Assembly: GCA_012840225.1 (NCBI GenBank)
Contig: DULU01000014.1
Location: 1-49,349 of the forward strand
Reading direction: 5' to 3'
DNA length: 49,349 nt
From: Bacillota bacterium
GTDB lineage: Bacteria; Bacillota; Limnochordia; DTU080
The notes under the pieces are model-generated. The model had not been told where the DNA came from and did not search any database. It saw only the letters and a list, made by a program, of their open reading frames with translations. The translations under genes and the position numbers were made by a program. Numbering within the stretch: position 1 is the first letter of the stretch; each line of letters begins with the position of its first letter. Positions 24,086 to 32,367 of the stretch are shown here, in pieces.

Positions 24086-25249
24086 TTGAAGCTACTTCCT
24101 TATACCATCCGGCTCGAATCGCCGACCAGATTTTTTGACGGCAAGAAATGCTGGGTGCATGCCAGAGCCGGGACCATACCCCCGTCCCTCCCCGCTCAAG
24201 CACCGAAAGTGGTCATGACCATGCTTCTGGCCGATATGCGCGGCAGCGATGTCTTTGAAGGCGTCTACAGCATGTATACGGACGATTTGGGAAAAACCTG
24301 GTCGCCGCCGCAAAAAGCCGCCGCTCTGACCGAGCGGGTGGAGTGCGTCGCCGGCCTCCCCGAGGTACATATCAGGTTTGCCGATCCGGTGGTTAAATGG
24401 CACGCCGGGTCGCAGACATTGCTCCTGACCGGGCATACGGCCAAATACCACGGCTTTCATCTCATGCCGCCCCCAAGGCCGAGGCACACTATCTATTCGC
24501 TATATAATCCGGCGACAAATGAGTGGGGCGAGTGGCGCAAACTCCTCCTCCCCGACGACAGAGGCAAATTTTACAATGCCGGAGCCGGTTCGGCGCAGTG
24601 GGCGGAAGATAGAGAGGGAAACATCCTCTTGCCGTTCTATTTTAGCGGGCGGGCCGAAAAACCAAATTACCGCAGCACGGTGGCGCGCTGCCGGTTTGAC
24701 GGGAAAGAAATGGAGTATATCGAACATGGCTCGGAGATAGGTTTGGATGACGGCACCCGCGGTCTGTACGAACCGTCCCTCGTTTATTTCGGCGGGAAAT
24801 ACTACCTGACATTGAGACATGATCGCACCGGATATGTAACCTGGAGCGCAGATGGTTTACATTATGCCCCGGTGCGGGAATGGTGTTTTGACGACGGCCG
24901 CCCGCTCGGCAATTATAATACCCAACAGCATTGGGTGGCCCATGGCGATGGGCTGTTCCTGGTATACACCAGGCGGGGTGCCGGGAACGACCACGTCTTC
25001 CGGCACCGGGCGCCCTTATTTATGGCCCAGGTCGATCCGGAGAACCTGTGCGTCATCCGCCAAAGCGAGAGAATCCTGGTTCCCGAGCGCGGCGCCCGCC
25101 TGGGCAATTTCGGGGTAACCGAGGTCACCGGGCAGGAAACCTGGGTGACCGTCGCCGAATGGATGCAACCCTTAGGCGTGGAGAAGTACGGCAGCGACGG
25201 CAGCGTCTTTGTTGCCCGCATATTGTGGGCTTCACCACCCGGTATGTAA
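24086..25249 (+). CDS. Sialidase-like six-bladed beta-propeller protein
   Basis: A 387-residue cytoplasmic protein of the sialidase/BNR superfamily. An Asp-box-like repeat is seen at YTDDLGKTWSPP, with further propeller-like strands (LYEPSLVYFGGKYYLTLRHD, TWSADGLHYAPV). Members of this group are often labelled exo-alpha-sialidase, but many act on other sugars or have no shown activity, so substrate is open. The open frame reaches back to 24026, but TTG 24086 has an ideal AGGAGG at 24072-24077 eight bases upstream and is preferred. Its stop codon lies inside the dyad element that precedes the RpiR gene. Confidence 0.65.
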   Translation: MKLLPYTIRLESPTRFFDGKKCWVHARAGTIPPSLPAQAPKVVMTMLLADMRGSDVFEGVYSMYTDDLGKTWSPPQKAAALTERVECVAGLPEVHIRFADPVVKWHAGSQTLLLTGHTAKYHGFHLMPPPRPRHTIYSLYNPATNEWGEWRKLLLPDDRGKFYNAGAGSAQWAEDREGNILLPFYFSGRAEKPNYRSTVARCRFDGKEMEYIEHGSEIGLDDGTRGLYEPSLVYFGGKYYLTLRHDRTGYVTWSADGLHYAPVREWCFDDGRPLGNYNTQQHWVAHGDGLFLVYTRRGAGNDHVFRHRAPLFMAQVDPENLCVIRQSERILVPERGARLGNFGVTEVTGQETWVTVAEWMQPLGVEKYGSDGSVFVARILWASPPGM

Positions 25250-25298
25250 TATTATTTCAAAACTAAGTGGTTACATAATCGTTTATTACATGTATAAT
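25243..25298 (+). promoter_or_regulatory. Long dyad operator plus promoter upstream of the RpiR gene
   Basis: The block TATGTAATATTATTTCA (25243-25259), a 15-bp spacer, and a second block starting ATAATCGTTTATTACATG (from 25275) and ending TATAAT (25293-25298) recur with identical spacing at 31605-31660. ATGTAATA (25244-25251) and TATTACAT (25284-25291) form an inverted repeat. GTTACA (25270-25275), a 17-bp gap and TATAAT (25293-25298) make a plausible promoter for the regulator, so a bound protein would cover it. Confidence 0.65.
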
Positions 25299-25367
25299 CA
25301 TAAGTAGACCGCCGCCGGTTAATATGGCAGCGGGAGCGGACTCCTTTTCAGCTGAGGGCGATGGGAT

Positions 25368-26225
25368 ATGGCGGATAATGCAAAGATGCCGATCGGACCG
25401 ATCACCAGGATGCGGGCCTGCCTCGACACTTTGGACGGGGTGTTTCTCCGCATGGCCTCCTGGTTTATGCAGCTCACTCCGGAAAATATACAAGTCGAAG
25501 AATTGACCACGGGGAAAATTGCCGCCAAACTGGGCATTTCCGGCGCCAGCGTGGTGCGGTTTTGCTACAAACTGGGCTATCCCAATTTTGCTTCTTTCAA
25601 GATGGCCTTGATGGTGGAGCTGCTCGATCCGGCGGCTTCAGCGGCGGCGGAAAGCCGGCTGAACTATCCCCCCGCCGCCAGCAAGGTGATCGAGCGCACG
25701 CTGCCGTCCATGTCCCTGACATTGAAAACCATCAATCCGGCCCTGTTCAATCGGGCGGTGGAAGCCATGTGCCGGGCGTCAATGGTCATATGGTATGGCT
25801 TCCCCGGCGATTCGGCGCACCTGGCCATGAGCGGGGAGCACAAGATGACGCGCTCCTCCCTCAGGGCCCGGGCTACCACCGACATCAGGGAACTGGAGGC
25901 GCTCACCCGCATCATCTCGCCCGGGGACGTGGTGATTGCCATCTCTCAATCCGGCCGCTGGGAAGGCGCCGCCCGGGCTATGGAAGAATTCCGGAAGCGG
26001 CATGGCACCATCATCTGCATCACCGGCCAGGCCGATTCGGTGATGGCCAGAGCCGCCGACATCATCCTGTTGACGGCGGCGCGGGACATCAGCCTGGGCG
26101 GCGAGCCCCTGGCGCTGCGGGCGGCGCAGCTGATGCTGATCGACATGCTCGTCCTGGAAGTGGCGAGCCGTTTGCAAAGCGTATCCTTGGAGTGGATCGA
26201 ACCGAAGGCGGCGCCGGCCAAATAA
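25368..26225 (+). CDS. MurR/RpiR-family transcriptional regulator with SIS domain
   Basis: Sugar-phosphate-responsive regulator of 285 residues. The N-terminal helix-turn-helix (about 38-80) has LTTGKIAAKLGISGASVVRFCYKLGYPNFASFKMAL, a typical RpiR pattern. The C-terminal half (about 120-255) is a SIS domain with SMVIWYGFPGDSAHLA, ISPGDVVIAISQSGRWEGAARAMEEFRKRHGTIICITG and ADIILL. Such proteins bind phosphosugars and control catabolic operons. A dyad element lies before this gene and before the binding-protein gene at 31588, which makes autoregulation and control of the minus-strand sugar genes likely (inference). It is convergent with the OYE-type gene. Confidence 0.92.
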   Translation: MADNAKMPIGPITRMRACLDTLDGVFLRMASWFMQLTPENIQVEELTTGKIAAKLGISGASVVRFCYKLGYPNFASFKMALMVELLDPAASAAAESRLNYPPAASKVIERTLPSMSLTLKTINPALFNRAVEAMCRASMVIWYGFPGDSAHLAMSGEHKMTRSSLRARATTDIRELEALTRIISPGDVVIAISQSGRWEGAARAMEEFRKRHGTIICITGQADSVMARAADIILLTAARDISLGGEPLALRAAQLMLIDMLVLEVASRLQSVSLEWIEPKAAPAK

Positions 26226-26273
26226 CCTTCATCCTGCCTGCTCACCCGCCCGCCCGACAGGGGCTTAACCCGG

Positions 26274-26320
26274 TGCCGCGCCTCAGCAGCCTCAGCAGCC
26301 TCAGCAGCCGGAGCGCGGCA
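26274..26320. terminator. Hairpin with a repeat-filled loop between convergent genes
   Basis: TGCCGCGC (26274-26281) pairs perfectly with GCGCGGCA (26313-26320). The 31-base loop holds three near-tandem copies of cagcagcct. It lies in the 112-base gap between the convergent RpiR and OYE genes and could act as a bidirectional terminator, but no T-run is present on either side. Confidence 0.4.
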
Positions 26321-26337
26321 TCAGCAGAGACCTCCCA

Positions 26338-27813
26338 TCAGCTCTCGCTTTTCAGCCGGCGCAGCTCGGCGTATTCCGGCCTGTCTTTATAGAAGCCGTC
26401 CAGCGGATAGCAGCCGCTCACCAATCCTTTGCGCGGCGCGGTGGTGCAGTCGCTGAAAGTGCGGCAAAGGCGGCGGCGCTCCAACCTTTTGCCGGCCAGG
26501 ATATCGGCGGGCAGATCCGGGTAGGGCAAGATCATGCGCCCCAGGCCGACGAAGTCGGTCCACCCTTCCCTCACGGCCGCTTCCGCCACATGGGGGATGA
26601 ATTCCTGCAGGTAGGTGTAACCGGTGCCGATCACCGGCATATCAGGCACCGCGGCTTTAACGGCTTTGACGGCCGCCATCTGCCGCGCCACCCCTACCAG
26701 CGGATCTTCCGGCGGCTGGTAGCCGTCGGAAGGCGGGAACAAAGCCGGCCGCTGGATATGGGGGTTATAATAGGGGCTGCCGGCGGTCAGGTTGACCATG
26801 AACACCCCGGCATCGCCGAGCAGCCGGATAAACCGGATCGGTTCGGACAGGTCCAGGCCGCATGGATCCTCGGCGCTCATGCCGAAGGCGTAAAGGTGCG
26901 GCTCCTCGCCAGGGCCATAAGTTTCGGGAATACCTGGTCCGGGCTTCCCCGGCGTCGACAAAGCCGGATCGGGCCGGAAGGGCACCAGATCGAAAACCGA
27001 AAGGCGGACGCCGATCAAGAGGCCTGGGCACTCCCGCTTCACAGCGGCGATGATCTCCAGGCCCAGCCGGGTGCGACCCTCAAAGTCGCCGCCATATCTT
27101 CCCGGACGTATGCGGGCGCTCAAAAATTCGTGCAAGAGATAGCCGTGGCAGTGCTTGATATCCACAAAGTCGAAACCGGCTTCCCTCGCCAGCTTGGCGG
27201 CCCGGACGAAATCGCCGATCAGCTCTTCGGCTTCCATGTCGGTGAGGATAGGCTGATCATCGTCGGGGGCGATGCCGCAGCGCCGGTCGAGCACGGGATG
27301 ATGGAAGGCGATGCGGGGCTCCAACTTATCCTTGCGGTTGGGCCGGCTGAAGCGGCCGGAGTGAGTGAGCTGTATGCCGACCAGGAGATCGGCCACCGTG
27401 CCGTACCTTTCCGCATGGGCTTTTTTCAGGTCCTGGAGGAGGCGGGCAAAATCGGCGACCGTGTCGGGGCCAAGGCGCAGCTGATTGGGATTGGCTCGAC
27501 CGTCATGGCGCACGGCCACCGCCTCTCCGCCCCAGATCAGCTTGGCCCCGCTTTGCCCGAAACGGATCCAGCGGCGGGTGACGAGCTCGCTCGGCCGCCC
27601 GTCCTCAGTGCCGTCCCAGCCCTCCATGGGGTGGACGCAGAAACGGTTGCCGATATTTATCTCCCCACTCCGCCACGGCCAGCCCAGAGCCAGGTCGGCG
27701 GGGACAGGCAGGCTGTCGACGAGAGGGATGCTCTCTCCCAACCCCAACTCCCCGAGCCGGTTGCGGAAAGCGGTGATATCTTTTAATGTGGCTATTGCCG
27801 GATAGGTAGCCAT
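26338..27813 (-). CDS. OYE-family NADH:flavin oxidoreductase
   Basis: FMN-binding TIM-barrel flavoenzyme of the Old Yellow Enzyme family, 491 residues. Visible motifs: IQLTHSGRFSRPN (substrate/flavin loop), DFVDIKHCHGYLLHEFLSARIRPGRYGGDFEGRTRLGLEII (active-site His pair and the YGG-ENR-like segment) and DFVGLGRMILPYPD (FMN phosphate). It ends soon after a Cys cluster (CRTFSDCTTAPRKGLVSGC) and lacks the C-terminal NAD/FAD domains of dienoyl-CoA reductases. ATG 27813 has GGAGT nine bases upstream and is favoured over the start at 27849. Third gene of the SDR-GH88-OYE run, so an enone or unsaturated sugar acid is a reasonable substrate guess. Confidence 0.85.
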   Translation of the reverse strand: MATYPAIATLKDITAFRNRLGELGLGESIPLVDSLPVPADLALGWPWRSGEINIGNRFCVHPMEGWDGTEDGRPSELVTRRWIRFGQSGAKLIWGGEAVAVRHDGRANPNQLRLGPDTVADFARLLQDLKKAHAERYGTVADLLVGIQLTHSGRFSRPNRKDKLEPRIAFHHPVLDRRCGIAPDDDQPILTDMEAEELIGDFVRAAKLAREAGFDFVDIKHCHGYLLHEFLSARIRPGRYGGDFEGRTRLGLEIIAAVKRECPGLLIGVRLSVFDLVPFRPDPALSTPGKPGPGIPETYGPGEEPHLYAFGMSAEDPCGLDLSEPIRFIRLLGDAGVFMVNLTAGSPYYNPHIQRPALFPPSDGYQPPEDPLVGVARQMAAVKAVKAAVPDMPVIGTGYTYLQEFIPHVAEAAVREGWTDFVGLGRMILPYPDLPADILAGKRLERRRLCRTFSDCTTAPRKGLVSGCYPLDGFYKDRPEYAELRRLKSES

Positions 27814-27848
27814 CTCTAACTCACTCCTCACATATTGTCGGGCATCCA

Positions 27849-29315
27849 TCAGGCATAGAACGTGAAATTTGGTTCTCCCTTAAGTTCCCGCCACAGCATC
27901 ACGGCCAACTCCCGCAGATGATAATCACCCCACATCGAAGATTCCGAGTGCGAAATCCGGCTCTGGGGCGGCACATAATCCCAATTGTTGGGCCGGTGGT
28001 AGATGCTGTGCAAGAGCAATCCCTGATGCCCGGGATCTTCGCTCAGATAGGGTGCCCTGATCAAGGCGGCGGCTATGGTGCGCCCGGCTTGAATGTAGCG
28101 CAGTCCGGCTGCGGCTTGATCCCGCTCTTCTCCCTTCCGGGCGGAGAGGAAACGGCCCAATCTGATGAACCCCTGGGCGGCGATGGCGGCGGCGGAGCTG
28201 TCCACGGGTTCGTAATTGTTGTATGGGTCGGCCGGCCGGCACAGGTAGTCGCCGAGATGCACCAACCCGGGAGCGCCGGTGTCCCAATAGGGAATCCCGT
28301 CCAGCGGCGTGTTTTCTATCCAGAAATCGGCGGCGGCTAAAGCAGTGTCCAGCATGAAGGCTAGGGCTTTCTCCTTGGTGGATATATCTATCTCGGGAAC
28401 GCCGGGAGGCAAGGAGGCCGTGGCCGGCAGCAGGGCCCCGGACTTCCTCGTCATGGCCAGAGCGGCTTGATATTCGCCGTCGTCGACCGTGGCCAGAAAC
28501 TCCAGCTGTTCGGCATAACCGCAGATCACCCAGGACAGGCCGCGGGTCCAGGTGGAAAACGGCGAATAACCCTGCTGCGTGCTGGGGCAGCGGTAGCAGC
28601 CGTCGGTGGTGTTGAAAATGGATTCATGCGCCACCCGGCCGCGCACATCGTAGTTATCCCGCCCCGTCCCGTAATAGACGTTAAACATAGCTGTGGTCCG
28701 GGCGTGTTCGATGGCCCGGGCCAAAAGGGATATCGGCCGGTCGCCCTCGCCCATCAGGACATGACCCAGCCGGTGCGCCAAAGCCAAAGCTCTCAGGCTG
28801 CGGATGGTGTCGCAGAAGAGCGAATGGGGACCGTTGAACGATCTGATATACCCGCTGCCGTAGGCCGTGGGCGACCAGCGGGAAGCCTGCACCGCTCCCG
28901 ACACTTTCAGGGCCAGTTCATAAAAGTTCATCTCCCACTGATCAAAGGGGATGCGGCCCTCCCGCATCAGGCGGCGCAGGTTGCCGTAGGTGGAGACGTT
29001 GTTGAAACCGTGATCGTGCACCCCGATGTTGGACACATGCGGGGCCATGCGCTGCACGGTGTTCTTCCGCCCCACCTCAAGGAAGCTTTCCTCACCGGTG
29101 GCTTCAAACTGGAGCAGGGCGGAGCCATACTGAAACCCTTGCGTCCACTCCGTCCAGCCCCTGGTGGTATATTTGCCGTTTACCGTAAAGACGGGGGTGC
29201 CCCTGGAGGGGTCCCATTCCTTCTCTATAGCCATGATTTTCTGCCCCGACAACGCAAAGAGGCGCGCCAGATCCTTCTCCATCTCTTTGGGAGTGATCGT
29301 CATATTGATTTGCAT
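27849..29315 (-). CDS. GH88-like unsaturated glucuronyl hydrolase
   Basis: Cytoplasmic (alpha/alpha)6-barrel protein of 488 residues resembling GH88/GH105 enzymes, which hydrolyse the 4,5-unsaturated uronate left by polysaccharide lyases. Two Asp positions corresponding to the catalytic pair of Bacillus UGL are visible: about residue 101 in NIGVHDHGFNN and about 169 in SLFCDTIRSLRALALAHRLG. A later WTRGLSWVICGYAEQL matches the conserved W-x-RGxxW helix. ATG 29315 has GAGGAGC eight bases upstream and is chosen over TTG 29321. It sits between an SDR and an OYE gene, in the same strand as two binding proteins and a lyase. Confidence 0.78.
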   Translation of the reverse strand: MQINMTITPKEMEKDLARLFALSGQKIMAIEKEWDPSRGTPVFTVNGKYTTRGWTEWTQGFQYGSALLQFEATGEESFLEVGRKNTVQRMAPHVSNIGVHDHGFNNVSTYGNLRRLMREGRIPFDQWEMNFYELALKVSGAVQASRWSPTAYGSGYIRSFNGPHSLFCDTIRSLRALALAHRLGHVLMGEGDRPISLLARAIEHARTTAMFNVYYGTGRDNYDVRGRVAHESIFNTTDGCYRCPSTQQGYSPFSTWTRGLSWVICGYAEQLEFLATVDDGEYQAALAMTRKSGALLPATASLPPGVPEIDISTKEKALAFMLDTALAAADFWIENTPLDGIPYWDTGAPGLVHLGDYLCRPADPYNNYEPVDSSAAAIAAQGFIRLGRFLSARKGEERDQAAAGLRYIQAGRTIAAALIRAPYLSEDPGHQGLLLHSIYHRPNNWDYVPPQSRISHSESSMWGDYHLRELAVMLWRELKGEPNFTFYA

Positions 29316-29398
29316 TACCAACCGCTCCTCACCAAATTAGCCGGGCTCGCCGGCCTGATATTCACCACCGGTGCCCATGCTCCGGTGCCGTTTTTCCC

Positions 29399-30127
29399 CT
29401 ACTGGCAGGTGGGGTAGATGACCAGCTCCGGGATATAAACCCGCGGCGGCTGCAGTGCGATATATAGACAGGCCTCAGCCACATCCTCCGGCTGCAGGAT
29501 TTTGGCCCGCACTTCAGGGGGCGTAGGCACGGGACGCTTGTCCAGTAGGGGCGTATTGCACATGCCGGGATATACCACGGAAAAGCGCAGACCCCTTTCC
29601 CCTTTCAGTTCCTGCGCGGCGCCGAAAGCGATGCCGTCCAGTCCTCTCTTGGAAGCCTGGTAGGCCACACCTGAGCGGTCCGCATGGCGGGAGGCGCCTG
29701 TGGATATGTATATCACCAGACCCGTCTCATCCGGCAGGAGAGGCAAAACGGCCTGGGTGCAATGGAGCGCACCGGAAAGATTGGTTTCCAGGAGATCTTG
29801 CCAACTCTCCTCGGACAGCACTTTGATCTCCCGCTCCGGGATGTTGGTTCCTGCAGCATACACCAAGATGTCTACCTGCGCCCATTCCTTTTTCACCTGG
29901 TCGAAGAAGGCCAAGACGTCGGCGCGCCGGCGCACATCCACGGCCCGGCCCGTCGCCTGGCCGCCCTGGGCATTGATCTCCGCGGCCACTTTTTCCACCG
30001 CTTCCCGGCGGCGGGCACCGATGAACACCCTAGCCCCCGCTTGGCCGAAGGCCATAGCACAGGCTCTGCCCATACCGCTGCTCCCACCGATGATTACCGT
30101 CGTCTTGCCGGCAAGGTCTTTCCGCAT
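29399..30127 (-). CDS. Short-chain dehydrogenase/reductase
   Basis: Classical SDR of 242 residues. The cofactor motif GGSSGMGR is at 14-21, NNAG is replaced by YAAGTN near 90-95, and the catalytic set Asn116, Ser142, Tyr156 and Lys160 (YQASK) is complete. The basic residues ARRR after the second strand point to NADP(H). In lyase loci, SDRs of this kind reduce 4-deoxy-5-keto-uronates (KduD or DEH-reductase role), which would fit the neighbouring GH88-like gene; this is inference. First gene of the SDR-GH88-OYE run, with a TATAAT about 42 bases upstream. Confidence 0.9.
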   Translation of the reverse strand: MRKDLAGKTTVIIGGSSGMGRACAMAFGQAGARVFIGARRREAVEKVAAEINAQGGQATGRAVDVRRRADVLAFFDQVKKEWAQVDILVYAAGTNIPEREIKVLSEESWQDLLETNLSGALHCTQAVLPLLPDETGLVIYISTGASRHADRSGVAYQASKRGLDGIAFGAAQELKGERGLRFSVVYPGMCNTPLLDKRPVPTPPEVRAKILQPEDVAEACLYIALQPPRVYIPELVIYPTCQ

Positions 30128-30160
30128 GCGACTCCCTCCACGATCTTCTTATTAAAACAT

Positions 30161-30180
30161 TTAATTACATTATAGTATAA
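30161..30180 (-). promoter_or_regulatory. Promoter -10 and possible partial RpiR-type site before the SDR operon
   Basis: On the minus strand TATAAT (30174 to 30169) runs directly into GTAATTAAATG. ATGTAAT followed by an AT-rich half resembles one arm of the dyad at 25243 and 31605, but the match is shorter and the second arm is not seen. No good -35 is visible. Confidence 0.35.
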
Positions 30181-30243
30181 CCCGGCGCCTCCTTGGCCGG
30201 AAAATCACTTCTGAAAAAGGCTTGAGAAAAAGCTGGCAAAAGT

Positions 30244-30279
30244 AAATGGCGCCTTGCCTTTGTCGGCGCGGCGCCATTT
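30244..30279 (-). terminator. Strong hairpin downstream of the second binding-protein gene
   Basis: AAATGGCGCC (30244-30253) and GGCGCCATTT (30270-30279) form a perfect 10-bp stem with a 16-base loop. Read on the minus strand it follows the stop of the 30320-31588 gene by about 40 bases and is followed by ACTTTTGCC, so it is a likely terminator separating that gene from the SDR operon. Confidence 0.65.
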
Positions 30280-30319
30280 GCCGATAAACTGCCTCAACAG
30301 CTTACCTACCGTTTATACC

Positions 30320-31588
30320 TCATTGACTTTGGCCTCTCAAGGCCGCCCGCCAGGCTTCAGCCATGATGTCCGCGGCGATGCGGGCCGGGATTTCTCCCTT
30401 CCAAAGCTGGTTGAGAGCCTGCGTTACTGCCGGGGGACGGCTCACGCTCGGAGGTTCGAATTGCATGATGACGTCGGAAGCGGCGCCGCCCAGGAAGGCC
30501 ATGATGTTATACGGCGGTTTGTCGGAATAGACCAGTTTCGGATCGAGCGCCACCGACTTCAGCACCACCGCCCGTCCTTCCATAGCCTGCAGGCGCTGCG
30601 AGGCTTCCGAAAGCAGGAATTTCAGGTATCTCCAGGCCGCCTCCATCTTATCGGTAGCCGGGTTGATGGCCAGCGGGTTCATCTTGGTGAGACCAACCGA
30701 GCCGGCTTTCCCGGCGGGCATCGGGGCCACACTCCAGTCGAATTTGTCGCCGATGGTCTGCGGGGCCACGGCGATCCTCGGCCGCCAGAGTATGTTCATG
30801 GCCACGTTGCCGCGGTTTTCGAACCAATAGCTGTCCGGAGCGGAATAGCGATAGGTGACGTGCAGTTTCTGGAGAACATCCAGCACCTCGACGGCCTCAT
30901 CCGTGTCGATATTGGTATCGGCCCAGTTGGCCGTGAACACATCCACCCCGTTGGAAGGCAGGAAGAAATACCAGCGGGTGGTGCGAAAGTGCGTACCCCA
31001 CTGCTCGGGCGTGCCGTCGCCGTCCTGATCGATGGTCAGGCGGCGGGAAAGCTCCAGCCACTGGTTAAAGGTGATGGCATCGCTGATGTTGGGACCGGGC
31101 GGGGCAATTCCGGCTTTGGCAAAGATGTCCCGGTTGACGAACATGCCGTCCTCACGATAACCGCCGCCTTCCGCCGGCACGCCGTAATAGCGGCCATCGC
31201 GCATCATGCAGCCCCAGGCGGGAAGGTAATCATTCATATTGAGATCCCGCTCGATGAGGTGCGTCAGATCGGCCACCAGCCCCTGGTGGATAAAGGACTG
31301 CATCTGCTCGCCGCGCACCATATAGACATCAGGCGCCACGCCGCCGATGATATTCAGGATCAGACCCTGCATATCGCCCTGGATATCCACCATTTCCACT
31401 TTGATGTCGGGGTTGGCCGCCTCAAACATGGGATTAAGCTCATTTTTCAAGGTGTCGACAATGGTGCCCCAGCCTCCCCACACTCTGATGGTAGTCTGGG
31501 CGTATACCGGCGACATGAGCACAAGCGATATGACCAAAAGCACACTCAACAAACCCAACGGCCTAAACCATACACGTCCACTCCTCAT
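30320..31588 (-). CDS. ABC transporter solute-binding protein, family 1 (sugar)
   Basis: Extracytoplasmic sugar-binding protein of 422 residues. A signal peptide is clear (basic MRSGRVWFR, hydrophobic core, cleavage near SPVYA-QT) and no lipobox cysteine is present. The mature part begins TTIRVWGGWGTIVDTLKNELNPMFEAANPDIKVEMVDIQGD, typical of SBP_bac_1 proteins, with GGVAPDVYMVRGEQMQSFIHQGLVADLT and WRYLKFLLSEASQRLQAMEGRAV. ATG 31588 behind AAAGGGG is chosen over TTG 31594. No permease or ATPase genes are adjacent. A dyad operator-like element lies 17-72 bases upstream, so it is probably transcribed separately from the binding-protein and lyase genes before it. Confidence 0.9.
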   Translation of the reverse strand: MRSGRVWFRPLGLLSVLLVISLVLMSPVYAQTTIRVWGGWGTIVDTLKNELNPMFEAANPDIKVEMVDIQGDMQGLILNIIGGVAPDVYMVRGEQMQSFIHQGLVADLTHLIERDLNMNDYLPAWGCMMRDGRYYGVPAEGGGYREDGMFVNRDIFAKAGIAPPGPNISDAITFNQWLELSRRLTIDQDGDGTPEQWGTHFRTTRWYFFLPSNGVDVFTANWADTNIDTDEAVEVLDVLQKLHVTYRYSAPDSYWFENRGNVAMNILWRPRIAVAPQTIGDKFDWSVAPMPAGKAGSVGLTKMNPLAINPATDKMEAAWRYLKFLLSEASQRLQAMEGRAVVLKSVALDPKLVYSDKPPYNIMAFLGGAASDVIMQFEPPSVSRPPAVTQALNQLWKGEIPARIAADIMAEAWRAALRGQSQ

Positions 31589-31604
31589 TGACAAACCCCT
31601 TTCT

Positions 31605-31660
31605 TATGTAATATTGTTTCACACACGCTTTATAATATAATCGTGTATTACATGTACAAT
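31605..31660 (-). promoter_or_regulatory. Second copy of the long dyad operator, upstream of a binding-protein gene
   Basis: TATGTAATATTGTTTCA (31605-31621), a 15-bp spacer and ATAATCGTGTATTACATG (from 31637) match the element at 25243-25298 with the same spacing. The inverted arms are ATGTAATA and TATTACAT. In orientation it is reversed relative to the gene it precedes, as expected for a symmetrical operator. Confidence 0.65.
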
Positions 31661-31780
31661 GATATATAGCCTTCTGCCGGGTGTCAATAATGAATGACCG
31701 CCCCGGAGCAAACCTCGCGGGGCGGCCACATATGGGAACGGATAAAGCAATGGATAAGCGGTGGCCGCCGGCTTTCGGCC

Positions 31781-32353
31781 TCACTTCACCCGCACTACGA
31801 TTTTGTCGAAATAGGCTGCGGTACGCTTGACCTCTCTTTCGGTGGATTGGACCAAAGAGAGGCGGAGTTGCTTGCAGCCTTTGGGGGGCACGAATTCGAT
31901 CTCGTGGTACTGCCACTCGCCGGGCTCGAAATCCGTGGCAAAATGATGCTTGTTAAACACCGGGTAAAAGCGCGGCTCGGTGTTGTCCACCACCGACATG
32001 CGGATGCCGCCGTCGGTGACATACACCCAGTAGCCGACGATATACGTCGTGCCTTCCTGGACCGGCACGCCCACCGAGTTGAGCACCTGAGCGCCGCTCT
32101 TGGCGGAAGTCACCACGTGGAGGGCCGTCGCTCCTTCATATTTGATATCGCCGGCCGGCCCGATCAGATCGTAATTGTTGGCCCGCGGCGTCCATCCTTC
32201 GGGGGAAGTGGCTTTGGCATCGATCTGCTTCCATTTGCCTTCAAAATCGCCATATGCGAAGAGGTTTTCCTCCGCCAAGCCCGCACCGGCAGCGAATATC
32301 ACCAACACTGCCAGCAGGGCGAAAGCTTTGGCCATCGACAAAAGGCGCTTCAT
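31781..32353 (-). CDS. Secreted stand-alone carbohydrate-binding-like protein
   Basis: A 190-residue protein with a signal peptide (cleavage near GAGLA-EE) followed by one jelly-roll-like domain (NLFAYGDFEGKWKQIDAK, then YIVGYWVYVTDGGIRMSVVDNTEP and GEWQYHEIEFVPPKGCKQLRLSLVQSTE). The mature part is by eye about three-quarters identical to residues 52-212 of the lyase at 33651-37208, so it is a detached copy of that domain. It may bind the polysaccharide or help capture oligosaccharides. The open frame extends to 32446, but ATG 32353 has AAGGAGGG upstream and begins the signal peptide. It lies 14 bases after the first binding-protein gene. Confidence 0.75.
   Translation of the reverse strand: MKRLLSMAKAFALLAVLVIFAAGAGLAEENLFAYGDFEGKWKQIDAKATSPEGWTPRANNYDLIGPAGDIKYEGATALHVVTSAKSGAQVLNSVGVPVQEGTTYIVGYWVYVTDGGIRMSVVDNTEPRFYPVFNKHHFATDFEPGEWQYHEIEFVPPKGCKQLRLSLVQSTEREVKRTAAYFDKIVVRVK
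31784..32266 (-). repeat. Duplicated binding-domain DNA, copy 1 (partner 36573-37055)
   Basis: The region encoding the mature domain of the stand-alone protein is repeated, same strand, in the 5' part of the lyase gene. Stretches such as gcccaccgagttgagcacct (near 32071 and 36856) are identical. The two copies are about 4.8 kb apart and could recombine. Confidence 0.75.
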
Positions 32354-32367
32354 GATCTTTCCCTCCT

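Noticed and set aside
26590-27786. 398-aa plus-strand frame over the OYE gene
   Set aside because: Antisense shadow of a conserved flavoenzyme.
30254-31591. 445-aa plus-strand frame over the binding-protein gene
   Set aside because: Antisense shadow; the minus-strand protein has a signal peptide and clear family motifs.
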